DNA from: Enterococcus caccae ATCC BAA-1240
Lineage (GTDB): Bacteria > Bacillota > Bacilli > Lactobacillales > Enterococcaceae
Direction of reading: 5' to 3'
NCBI RefSeq assembly: GCF_000407145.1
Contig: NZ_KE136472.1
Location: forward strand, 973,658-1,037,657
Length of the DNA stretch: 64,000 nucleotides
Shown: in pieces, positions 56,344 to 64,000 of the stretch
Position numbering within the stretch: position 1 is the stretch's first letter
Layout of the letters: each line of letters opens with the position of its first letter
Notes under the pieces: model-generated
The model's database searches: none
The model's input: only the letters and a program-made list of their open reading frames with translations
What the model was told of the DNA's origin: nothing
Translations under genes and position numbers: made by a program

Positions 56344-58379
56344 AATTCTCTTGTCAATTTCCTTAGTGGAAGAGCACCAGAAATATCATTAATTGAATAA
56401 GATTCTAATAAATTAACATTTTTCCGATACTCATTTGCTTCAAACGAAGATATTTTTTCAGATATCTCATATTCATCAATTACTCTTCTCTCTTCTTGAT
56501 ACCCAATCAAGAGTTCTTTCACATAATTAGACTGGGAACGAACAATAAAGGAATCAATAAAGGTACCATCTTCCAATCTGTGGGCTAATTGCAAGCGTCC
56601 TTCAATGAAGAAGCGGATGATTTCCTCATCGTAAACACCCTTTAAGTTGTCCAAACTTTTCAAAATAACTTCTGTATTTTGTAAAAAAACTTGTCGAACA
56701 TTTTCCAACTCTTCTTTTTTAAATTCTCGGCGATTCTCTTCATCTTTTTTTGCAAATAAATGGTTGGGATGAATAAAGAAAGCAATGATTTGTCGAACAA
56801 AGAGTAACCAAAAGCCAATAATAGACAACAATTGTCTAGCAATGGAACGTTCCATCCTCGAAATCAATCGTTCGTACAAACGGTACCCTTCGATACCAAT
56901 CTCTTTTTGACGAAAGCTCTCTTCCAAGCCATCGCGTTCAATTGAAACAATCAAAGCTCGTAACTCTTGTACTTCTTGCCGTTGATCCGATGGCAGTTGC
57001 TCTGTATATAATTCTTTTACACGATCTTGATAGTTTTCGATCACTACATTCATTTCCACATGTGGATCTTCTTGATTGATTTTTTTGAGTTTCTCAATAA
57101 CTTCTTGTAATAACGCAATCCCTTGCATATTTGTACTTTCAACTTCATCTGAATCCGTTAAAAATGGTAATACAAGAATTCCTCCAACTAATGTGACCAA
57201 AATCACACAAGCTGTGATAAATAACAGTAAAGAACGCTCAGGAAACTCTTGACCATTTAATGTTAAAGGTAAAATAAAAATCGTTGCCAAACTAACCGTC
57301 CCTTTGACACCACCAAAGGTTAAAATCAGCATTTCATTCATTGAATTCCAGACATTCTTCAATCCGTTTTTCACACTATATATCAAGAAAATAGAGAAAA
57401 AGCGGGCAACAAACAATGTCACACTTAAAATTAAAATAACAAGCATCAAAAAGCTATTAGAATACGTCTCACTATTCCAAATCGGTGAAAAAACCTGAGA
57501 TAATTCAATCCCTAAAAATAGAAAAACTAGAGCATTTAACATAAAGGTAATTGTTCCCCAGGTACTTTCAGAAACATTTGAAAGTTCTGCTTCAAATAAA
57601 GAGACCTTTTTAAAACTAGCAGCTTGCATAACCCCAGCTACAACAGCCGCAATAATTCCGGAAACATGAAACAGTTCAGCCACCATATAAGCTAAAAATG
57701 GCAATAATAGTTCTAGTAGCAAATAACCAGTGACATCTCTTGCTGAAGCTTTTTCTAAGATCATGACAACTTGACGCTTAATCATAACTAATATAGCTCC
57801 TACAAATGCTCCACCGATACTAGAGACTACCAAGGTTATTCCAGCATCTGCTGCTGAAAAACTCCCTGTCAATAACGCTGCCAAAGCAAATTGAAACGCT
57901 GTAACGCCAGACGCATCATTAATGAGGCCTTCCCCCTCTAATATATGCATCGCTTTTGGTGGTATCTGAATTTTTCCAGATAAAGAACCTACAGCTACTG
58001 CATCTGTAGGTCCTAATGCTGCACCTAATGCGAAACAAGCGGCGATCGGTAAAGCTGGAATAACGATATGCAAAGCCCAACCTACACTAACAAGGGTGAT
58101 TAAAACACCGATGAAAGCTAAAAATAAAATCACACTAAAGTTTTTCATTGTAGCTGAAGTATCATTTCGCTCTCCTTCTCTGAATAACAAAGGTGCGATG
58201 ATCATCACTAAAAATATTTCTGGTTCAAATACGATTTCACGACCAATCGAGGTCAGTCCAATCAAAACACCTACAATTATCTGTACGATCGGTAACGGAA
58301 TGATCGGCACGATTCTATTAAAAACATTTGAGAAGGTGATAGCAAAAGCAAATACAATAATTAAATAAACAAACTCCAC
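56316..58379 (-). CDS. CPA1-family Na+/H+ antiporter
   Basis: A 687-aa membrane protein with about 12 helices in the first 410 residues and a long cytoplasmic, partly coiled-coil C-terminal domain. The ion-binding region has ALGAALGPTDAVAVGSLSG and EGEGLINDASGVTAFQFALA, the conserved Asp-containing motifs of CPA1 exchangers, and FGGVKGTVSLATIF later. It exports Na+ (possibly K+) for protons. The start is GTG with AAGGGGGA about 8 bases upstream. It is downstream of a small coiled-coil gene. Confidence 0.9.
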   Translation of the reverse strand: MEFVYLIIVFAFAITFSNVFNRIVPIIPLPIVQIIVGVLIGLTSIGREIVFEPEIFLVMIIAPLLFREGERNDTSATMKNFSVILFLAFIGVLITLVSVGWALHIVIPALPIAACFALGAALGPTDAVAVGSLSGKIQIPPKAMHILEGEGLINDASGVTAFQFALAALLTGSFSAADAGITLVVSSIGGAFVGAILVMIKRQVVMILEKASARDVTGYLLLELLLPFLAYMVAELFHVSGIIAAVVAGVMQAASFKKVSLFEAELSNVSESTWGTITFMLNALVFLFLGIELSQVFSPIWNSETYSNSFLMLVILILSVTLFVARFFSIFLIYSVKNGLKNVWNSMNEMLILTFGGVKGTVSLATIFILPLTLNGQEFPERSLLLFITACVILVTLVGGILVLPFLTDSDEVESTNMQGIALLQEVIEKLKKINQEDPHVEMNVVIENYQDRVKELYTEQLPSDQRQEVQELRALIVSIERDGLEESFRQKEIGIEGYRLYERLISRMERSIARQLLSIIGFWLLFVRQIIAFFIHPNHLFAKKDEENRREFKKEELENVRQVFLQNTEVILKSLDNLKGVYDEEIIRFFIEGRLQLAHRLEDGTFIDSFIVRSQSNYVKELLIGYQEERRVIDEYEISEKISSFEANEYRKNVNLLESYSINDISGALPLRKLTRELKKEAEEEN

Positions 58380-58398
58380 CTCGTATCCCCCTTATTCA

Positions 58399-58677
58399 TT
58401 ACTGATTGAGTTGTTTTCCTAAATACCGTAATAATTTTTCTTTTTTACAGGTAATTTTCTTTTCTATTAATCCAAGCTCTTTTTCTTTATCACATAGCTC
58501 TAACTGTGCTCGTCGAGCTTCTAAACGTAACAATTCAGACTTGATCAATTCAATTTTTTTATAATTCAAAAAATTTTTCTTTTTAATATGTCGTTCCCAC
58601 TCAGCCTTTTTCTCTGGAGGCAACTCTTTATATTTTTCACGTAATTCAGCAATTCGTTGCTCTATTTCTTTATTCAC
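58399..58677 (-). CDS. Small coiled-coil protein, unknown
   Basis: About 92 aa, highly charged (Lys/Glu), predicted to be almost all helix with heptad-like leucines (IAELREKYKELPPEKK, LEARRAQLELCDKEKELGL). I recognise no family. GTG 58677 has AAAGGAAG 7 bases upstream; an in-frame ATG at 58710 has no site. It ends 20 bases before the antiporter gene and may be co-transcribed with it. Confidence 0.6.
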   Translation of the reverse strand: MNKEIEQRIAELREKYKELPPEKKAEWERHIKKKNFLNYKKIELIKSELLRLEARRAQLELCDKEKELGLIEKKITCKKEKLLRYLGKQLNQ

Positions 58678-58835
58678 AACAATACTTCCTTTCAGAATTT
58701 CTCTGCACATTATAGCAAATTGTTTAAGAAATACCTACTAAAATTGACTATTCTTTTAGAAAAACTTTATGAATGCATTTTCTCTTCTTTACTTTGACTA
58801 AAAAGAAAAGATGACTTCGTTTTTTCTTACTCAGA

Positions 58836-59318
58836 TTACGTATCTTCCTCAACTAAAATATTGATTTCAGCGTCTTCATTTAATCGATCAGAAAGGAAGG
58901 ACAATAAATCTTCTAACGGAATCGAAAATTTCATCATCGGACCTCGACGGCCATTTTTAAAATAATTTAAACGGATTTCATTTTCTTTGAGTAATAACGC
59001 CATTTTTTCTATATCTTGATACATCACACCATTCTTATCAAAAGGACCTAAAATAAGTCGATCATCCGCAAGCCCTTTCGTATCAAGTAAAAAACTTAAA
59101 ATAAGTAAAGTCGATAAAAATCCACGAATTGTTTGATCACTTGTTTGGCTAACCAGTAAAGTATTAACGAAAATAAACAAACTTAAACCAATTACTATTC
59201 CATAAACAAATTTTCTCTTCACACATCTGATTAAAATGCTTTTCCTAACTATATATAAATATATATACATCACTACAACAAAAATTATCAGTAGTATCGT
59301 AAAAAAATCTATATCCAA
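58836..59318 (-). CDS. Small membrane protein, unknown
   Basis: 160 aa with three predicted transmembrane helices (about residues 5-24, 37-56 and 64-80) and a soluble C-terminal domain of about 75 residues (LILGPFDKNGVMYQDIEKMALLLKENEIRLNYF...). The start is TTG with AAGGAGC 6 bases upstream. I do not recognise the family. Confidence 0.65.
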   Translation of the reverse strand: MDIDFFTILLIIFVVVMYIYLYIVRKSILIRCVKRKFVYGIVIGLSLFIFVNTLLVSQTSDQTIRGFLSTLLILSFLLDTKGLADDRLILGPFDKNGVMYQDIEKMALLLKENEIRLNYFKNGRRGPMMKFSIPLEDLLSFLSDRLNEDAEINILVEEDT

Positions 59319-59373
59319 AATACGCTCCTTTTAAAGTTATTTATCCATGTTACAACTGCGAAACGGATTGCAA

Positions 59374-59565
59374 TTAGTCATTCTTATTTAATTCTGTTAA
59401 TTGCTTATTGATTTTTTTTATTTTATCTTTGCAAGCTAAAATATCACGGATCATCTGATCCCTTTCATCACCAAGCGGTAAACGATTGACTACTTGATAA
59501 TACGCCGCGAGTAGCTGAACCTGCTTCATTTTTTCTTTTTGTAAACGCTCTTCAATTAAATTCAT
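59374..59565 (-). CDS. Small helical protein, unknown
   Basis: 63 aa, two predicted helices with charged faces (EERLQKEKMKQVQLLAAYYQVVNRL, CKDKIKKINKQLTEL). AAGGAGG lies 8 bases before the ATG, which makes translation likely. It is 55 bp upstream of the membrane-protein gene on the same strand. No family recognised. Confidence 0.55.
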   Translation of the reverse strand: MNLIEERLQKEKMKQVQLLAAYYQVVNRLPLGDERDQMIRDILACKDKIKKINKQLTELNKND

Positions 59566-59727
59566 CCACTCGCCTCCTTTTCTTTAAGTATACCTTACTT
59601 TTAAAAGAAAATGACTATTGAATCGTGATTTTCTATCGATTATTGAACTGAAATCGATAATTTCTCTGTTATTGTAACATACTACTTCTCTTTAGCTGAA
59701 CCATACAGACCCTTTTGCTAAATGAAA

Positions 59728-59773
59728 TAAGAATGAAACAAAACTAAAGAAAGTTTTGTTTCATTCTTATTTC
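59728..59773 (-). terminator. Terminator of the DegV gene
   Basis: AAGAATGAAACAAAACT and AGTTTTGTTTCATTCTT form a perfect 17-bp stem with a 6-base loop. Confidence 0.88.
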
Positions 59774-59785
59774 CCTATAAGCTGA

Positions 59786-60634
59786 TTATTGGGCTGAGAT
59801 ACAAAGCGCAATCGCTTTTTCTCCTAAATGAGTTCCGATAACAGGATTAAAATGACCAATTTCAATAATTGCATTTGGATATTTTTCTTGAAGTTTTGCT
59901 TTTTCTTCTTCAGCAACTGCTAAGTTATTTGCGTGGATCACATATAATTTAACCGGTCTACCAATTTCTTTATCTCGTTTACCAATGATCTCTTCCGCAC
60001 GAGCAAATGCTTTTTTCGTTGAGCGAATTTTTTCGAACAAAACGATTTTACCGTCTTCAAATGTCAAAATCGGTTTAATTTTCAATAATCCAGCAATCAA
60101 CGCAGCTCCATTGGTTAAACGGCCTCCACGAACTAGATTATTTAAATCTTCAACAATTAAATAGGCATACGTATTATCTCGGATAATATCTAATTTAGAA
60201 AAGATAGCTTCCAAGCTAGCATTCTCTTTTACTAAATCTAGAGTGGCTTCAACCATATGCCCCATTGGCACACTAGTAATTTTAGAATCATAAGGATATA
60301 AGGTAATTCCTTCTATCGAATCTGTTAGTGAAAATAATGTATTCACAAAACCTGAAATTCCAGATGAAAGGTGAATACTAATGATGGTATCATATCCTTT
60401 AGCAGCAATTTCTTTGTATAATTCAATAACTTCACCTAATGCAGGTTGAGAAGTCGTAGGAAACTCACTACTATTATTCAATAAATCATAATATTCATCC
60501 GCTTCAATGTCGACTCCTTCATTATAAATCTTACCATCTAAAATAACAGGAATAGGAATAATAAACAGATTAGGGGAGTTTTTAATTCGATCAGGTAAAT
60601 AGGCTGTACTATCTGTCACAACAGCAATTTTCAT
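59786..60634 (-). CDS. DegV-family fatty-acid-binding protein
   Basis: A 282-aa two-domain protein that binds fatty acids for the FakA kinase in Gram-positives (FakB-type role). The N-terminal MKIAVVTDSTAYLP, the FPTTSQPALGEV block with the conserved Thr-Ser-Gln, SIHLSSGISGF and the C-terminal GHFNPVIGTHLGEKAI (conserved His) are family hallmarks. ATG 60634 has GAGG 7 bases upstream; an in-frame start at 60652 overlaps that site. Single-gene unit. Confidence 0.92.
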   Translation of the reverse strand: MKIAVVTDSTAYLPDRIKNSPNLFIIPIPVILDGKIYNEGVDIEADEYYDLLNNSSEFPTTSQPALGEVIELYKEIAAKGYDTIISIHLSSGISGFVNTLFSLTDSIEGITLYPYDSKITSVPMGHMVEATLDLVKENASLEAIFSKLDIIRDNTYAYLIVEDLNNLVRGGRLTNGAALIAGLLKIKPILTFEDGKIVLFEKIRSTKKAFARAEEIIGKRDKEIGRPVKLYVIHANNLAVAEEEKAKLQEKYPNAIIEIGHFNPVIGTHLGEKAIALCISAQ

Positions 60635-60709
60635 TTTGTAACCTCGTTTCACTAATTTTACACAGTACTATAAATATAGCATAAATCACTTTATATTTAA
60701 ACAAAATCC

Positions 60710-61855
60710 TTATTGCCCAAGAAAATCTTGAACAGCCTTTTGATTCGTTTCCAAATCGATTTGAAGAATACTACCGGCGTAATAACTTTCATCATTGCTC
60801 CATGAGCCTTCAACTGGAACAGTCAAACGTTCAATCCCACTACCACCTTTTAACATTAAGGATGGGCCGTTTTTCAACATAAAACTTGTAGGAACATCTG
60901 TCGACATATATCCTACCAAACGTCCTAAAGATTCAGGTGTACGGATTAGGGCTAAAGGATTTTTCAACTGTCCCATAACTGCAGTCATCACTTGCTGTTG
61001 ACGACGAACACGACCAAAATCTCCCTCTTCATCTTTTCTGAAACGTGAATATTGCAACAGGGTATGACCGTCCATACTTTGGTTCCCTTTTGCGATATCA
61101 ACACCATCTAGATTCAAGTCTTTTTCAGCATCGATTTTGACCCCGCTTGGAAACATCGAATCAATAATTTTTTCAAATGATTGGAAATCAACTTTTGCAT
61201 AATATCTAGTCTGGATATTAAAATTTTCAGCTAAGGTCTGACGAACTAAGTCAGCTCCGCCTAATGCATACGCCACATTAATTTTATTTGGATCATATCC
61301 AGGAATATCAACAAATGTATCTCGCATAAACGAAATTAATTTGGGCTTTTTAGAAGGACCGTCTAATTGTAGAACCATGATCGTATCAGCACGTCCAGCA
61401 TCTTCTCCTCTGGTGTCGCTACCCAAAATCAAGATATTATTAGCGCCATTTGCACTTTTTACACCATTAAAGGTTTCAAGTGCCTCTTTAGGTAAGGACG
61501 CATCATTTTCCGCATATGATTTGCCCTTGAAAAAGAATCCTACAGCCAACACAATAAGCAGGACAAGAAACAACGCAATCCTTTTCGGCCAGCTAAAACG
61601 TCGCTTTTTCTTTATTTTTTTTGGTTTTTTTTCTTTTTTAGGAATTTGCTTCGTTTGTTCATTAATATTATTTTGACCCAGATACCGTTCTTGATTATTT
61701 GTTGGTTCCTGTTCATAAAATGACTCTGATTCCTGATAATAGCTTTGTCTAGGCTCTTCGATGTATTTTTTTTCTTTTCTAGGATTAAATTTGTTTTTTT
61801 CTTCTACTGGTTTTGCTTTATCATGTATATGTTTATAACGATCCACGCGGCTCAT
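60710..61855 (-). CDS. LytR-CpsA-Psr (LCP) family cell-wall glycopolymer ligase
   Basis: Attaches anionic glycopolymers to peptidoglycan at the outer membrane surface. A hydrophilic, Lys/Gln-rich cytoplasmic N-terminus of about 90 residues precedes one transmembrane helix (FSWPKRIALFLVLLIVLAVG) and the LCP domain with ILGSDTRGEDAGRADTIMV, SFMRDTFVDIPG and YSRFRKDEEGDFGRVRRQQQ, which bind the polyprenyl pyrophosphate substrate. 381 aa. ATG 61855 has GAGGTGG 6 bases upstream; a start at 61882 is less well placed. E. faecalis and E. hirae call a member psr. Confidence 0.92.
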   Translation of the reverse strand: MSRVDRYKHIHDKAKPVEEKNKFNPRKEKKYIEEPRQSYYQESESFYEQEPTNNQERYLGQNNINEQTKQIPKKEKKPKKIKKKRRFSWPKRIALFLVLLIVLAVGFFFKGKSYAENDASLPKEALETFNGVKSANGANNILILGSDTRGEDAGRADTIMVLQLDGPSKKPKLISFMRDTFVDIPGYDPNKINVAYALGGADLVRQTLAENFNIQTRYYAKVDFQSFEKIIDSMFPSGVKIDAEKDLNLDGVDIAKGNQSMDGHTLLQYSRFRKDEEGDFGRVRRQQQVMTAVMGQLKNPLALIRTPESLGRLVGYMSTDVPTSFMLKNGPSLMLKGGSGIERLTVPVEGSWSNDESYYAGSILQIDLETNQKAVQDFLGQ

Positions 61856-61942
61856 TATTTCCACCTCACTATTCATTAACAACAGTTATAAGCATACCTT
61901 ATTTTGGAGAAAATTCCTATTAGTTCGTTGAAATTTTAAAAA

Positions 61943-61968
61943 AAATAAAAAGACCTTTTCAGATCTTT
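61943..61968 (-). terminator. Terminator of the aro-pheA operon
   Basis: On the minus strand AAAGATC pairs with GGTCTTT and is followed by a T-rich run; it overlaps the pheA stop codon. Confidence 0.75.
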
Positions 61969-62815
61969 ATACTCCGTTGATTGGATGAATTTTATAATTT
62001 CCGAATATTTTTACTGTCCCACCCATTAAACGTATTTCTTCCAAAGCATTATCAAGTAATTTTTGTGGTTTTTGAACATTGATGTCGATTAAAAAGAAAT
62101 ATTCTCCCAAAGTTGTTTTCAGTGGACGAGATTCAATTTTACTTAAATCAATATCTCGCCAACTAAATACAGATAGCGCTTTATGCAATGCACCTGGCAT
62201 ATTATTTGGCATCGTTAAAGCAATTGTCAGCTTATGGTCTGCAGATTTAATGGGTAAATCAATTTTTTCAGCTCCTAATACCCAAAATCTAGTTTGATTG
62301 ATTGCAACATCTTGAATGTCCCTCCCGACAATTTCAAGTTCATAGGTCTCAGCAGATAATTTGGGCGCAATGGCGGCGATTTTTTGCTCTGGATGACTGG
62401 CAACAAAACTCGCCGCATATGCTGTAGAAGGAGTTGATTCAAGCTCAGCCATTGGAAAATATCTGCGGATAAATTCCTGTGATTGTGCTAACGCTTGTGG
62501 ATGAGACAATATCTTTGTCGTTTCTAACCAAGTATCACGATTATTTTTAGACACCATCAATTGTTGATAGATTGGTAAAACAATTTCCGCACCAACTGGA
62601 ATGGTCGTTTGATGAAAAAGATAATCTACAGTTGTATTCACAGATCCCTCAATCGTGTTTTCGATTGGTACAACGCCTAATTCAACCTCACCAAATTCAA
62701 CTCCTTTGATACAGGCTGGGATTGAATGATAGGAAACTAATTCATCATCAGGAAAAGCAGTTTTTGTTGCATTATGAGTAAAAGAAGCTTCTGGACCTAA
62801 AAAACCGACTTTCAT
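61967..62815 (-). CDS. pheA: Prephenate dehydratase
   Basis: Converts prephenate to phenylpyruvate in phenylalanine synthesis. The catalytic domain (to about residue 185) has GFLGPEASFTHNA, PIENTIEGSVNTTVDYL and the TRF motif in NQTRFWVLG; a C-terminal ACT domain with ESRPLKTTLGEYFFLID provides feedback inhibition by phenylalanine. 282 aa, the monofunctional form. It follows aroK by 12 bases. Confidence 0.95.
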   Translation of the reverse strand: MKVGFLGPEASFTHNATKTAFPDDELVSYHSIPACIKGVEFGEVELGVVPIENTIEGSVNTTVDYLFHQTTIPVGAEIVLPIYQQLMVSKNNRDTWLETTKILSHPQALAQSQEFIRRYFPMAELESTPSTAYAASFVASHPEQKIAAIAPKLSAETYELEIVGRDIQDVAINQTRFWVLGAEKIDLPIKSADHKLTIALTMPNNMPGALHKALSVFSWRDIDLSKIESRPLKTTLGEYFFLIDINVQKPQKLLDNALEEIRLMGGTVKIFGNYKIHPINGV

Positions 62816-62827
62816 TGGCTCACCTAC

Positions 62828-63328
62828 TTATATATTCTCTAAAATTTCGCTTACGATTTCTTCTGGCGTTCGATTATCTGTAGGAACAACTAAACTAGCA
62901 CTTTCCTCATAGAAAGGAATACGAGGTTCAAATACCTGCCTAATCTCTTCTGGAGATTTCGATACAACCAAAGGTCTAACCGTAGTATGGTCGTGTTTTA
63001 ACCGAGGGATAAAAACTTCAGGTTTAGTCTGTAAATAAACTACAGGTGCCATTTGTTTTAGAAGTTCTCGATTTTCCGATCTCATAACAATGCCTCCACC
63101 AGTTGAAACTACTTGATTATGATCAAGATAGCGTTTCAAGACATTGGTTTCTTTTTCTCTAAAAGCTTCTTCACCGTGTAAATCGAAATACTCTTGGATC
63201 GTCATCCCGATTTCTTCAACAATCTTATCATCAAAATCGATGTGTTCCATACCTGTTTTTTCTGAAAGCAGTCTTCCAACCGTTGTTTTCCCTGCTCCCA
63301 TAAAACCAATTAAAATAATTCCCTTCAT
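62828..63328 (-). CDS. aroK: Shikimate kinase
   Basis: Phosphorylates shikimate with ATP. The Walker A motif GFMGAGKTTVGRLL is at about residues 8-21, FDDKIVE (shikimate-binding Asp) and STGGGIVMR follow, and the lid region contains TVRPLV. I prefer ATG 63328 (166 aa) as GGAGG lies 7 bases upstream; ATG 63334 is one base from that site. It follows aroA by about 14 bases in an aromatic-synthesis operon. Confidence 0.93.
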   Translation of the reverse strand: MKGIILIGFMGAGKTTVGRLLSEKTGMEHIDFDDKIVEEIGMTIQEYFDLHGEEAFREKETNVLKRYLDHNQVVSTGGGIVMRSENRELLKQMAPVVYLQTKPEVFIPRLKHDHTTVRPLVVSKSPEEIRQVFEPRIPFYEESASLVVPTDNRTPEEIVSEILENI

Positions 63329-63342
63329 CTTCATTCCTCCGC

Positions 63343-64000
<658 letters not shown>

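Overview
The window looks like chromosome of a low-GC Gram-positive coccus of the genus Enterococcus, probably a relative of the E. faecalis group. The reasons are near-identity in recalled motifs and length of the NADH peroxidase (447 aa, redox Cys42) and the water-forming NADH oxidase, the B. subtilis-type PerR, CodY, HslU/HslV, ParE/ParC and LexA proteins, and AGGAGG-type ribosome binding sites with frequent GTG/TTG starts. The assignment rests on remembered protein families, not on a search.

Layout. 1-15.9 kb is core genome, all on the + strand: a GDSL hydrolase (cut by the window start), YpmS-like protein, msrA, a YozE-like protein, an S41 processing protease, signal peptidase I, then rbgA-rnhB-dprA-topA-trmFO-xerC-hslV-hslU-codY and an aldose-epimerase-like gene. 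plsY lies on the opposite strand, followed by a CoA-binding protein and parE-parC (17-22 kb). 22-26 kb carries pflB-pflA (anaerobic pyruvate cleavage) and ppaC. 26-29.5 kb holds a DUF1803-like gene, a UPF0316 membrane protein and cardiolipin synthase.

The accessory-looking part is about 29.6-43.3 kb: a deleted alpha/beta-hydrolase pseudogene, a nucleoside-deaminase gene with a stop at codon 4 of its likely original frame, a divergent HxlR regulator/VOC protein pair around a near-perfect 36-bp palindrome, NADH peroxidase, an amidohydrolase-transporter operon of unknown substrate, metA, and a 1669-aa surface protein with fourteen Ig-like repeats and an atypical LPNNG anchor motif. A decayed membrane-protein remnant lies upstream of it. 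43.3-48.2 kb is a redox/sulfur block: nox, ridA, perR, cysK and ispH. The last is notable because enterococci are generally regarded as mevalonate-pathway organisms.

48-64 kb is again mostly housekeeping, chiefly on the minus strand: a LysM glucosaminidase, transketolase, a UPF0291 protein, lexA (with SOS box, + strand), dfr-thyA-ABC-F, a CPA1 Na+/H+ antiporter, three small unknown genes, a DegV protein, an LCP cell-wall ligase, and aroA-aroK-pheA (aroA cut by the window end).

No rRNA, tRNA, CRISPR array, insertion sequence or prophage was seen. The most interesting unexplained signals are in non-coding DNA: structured leaders before hslV and codY that end in the same 19-nt sequence, two inverted repeats before npr, an inverted repeat over the amidohydrolase-operon promoter, the HxlR palindrome, and widely spaced Rex-like half-sites before nox. 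All regulatory calls are by eye.
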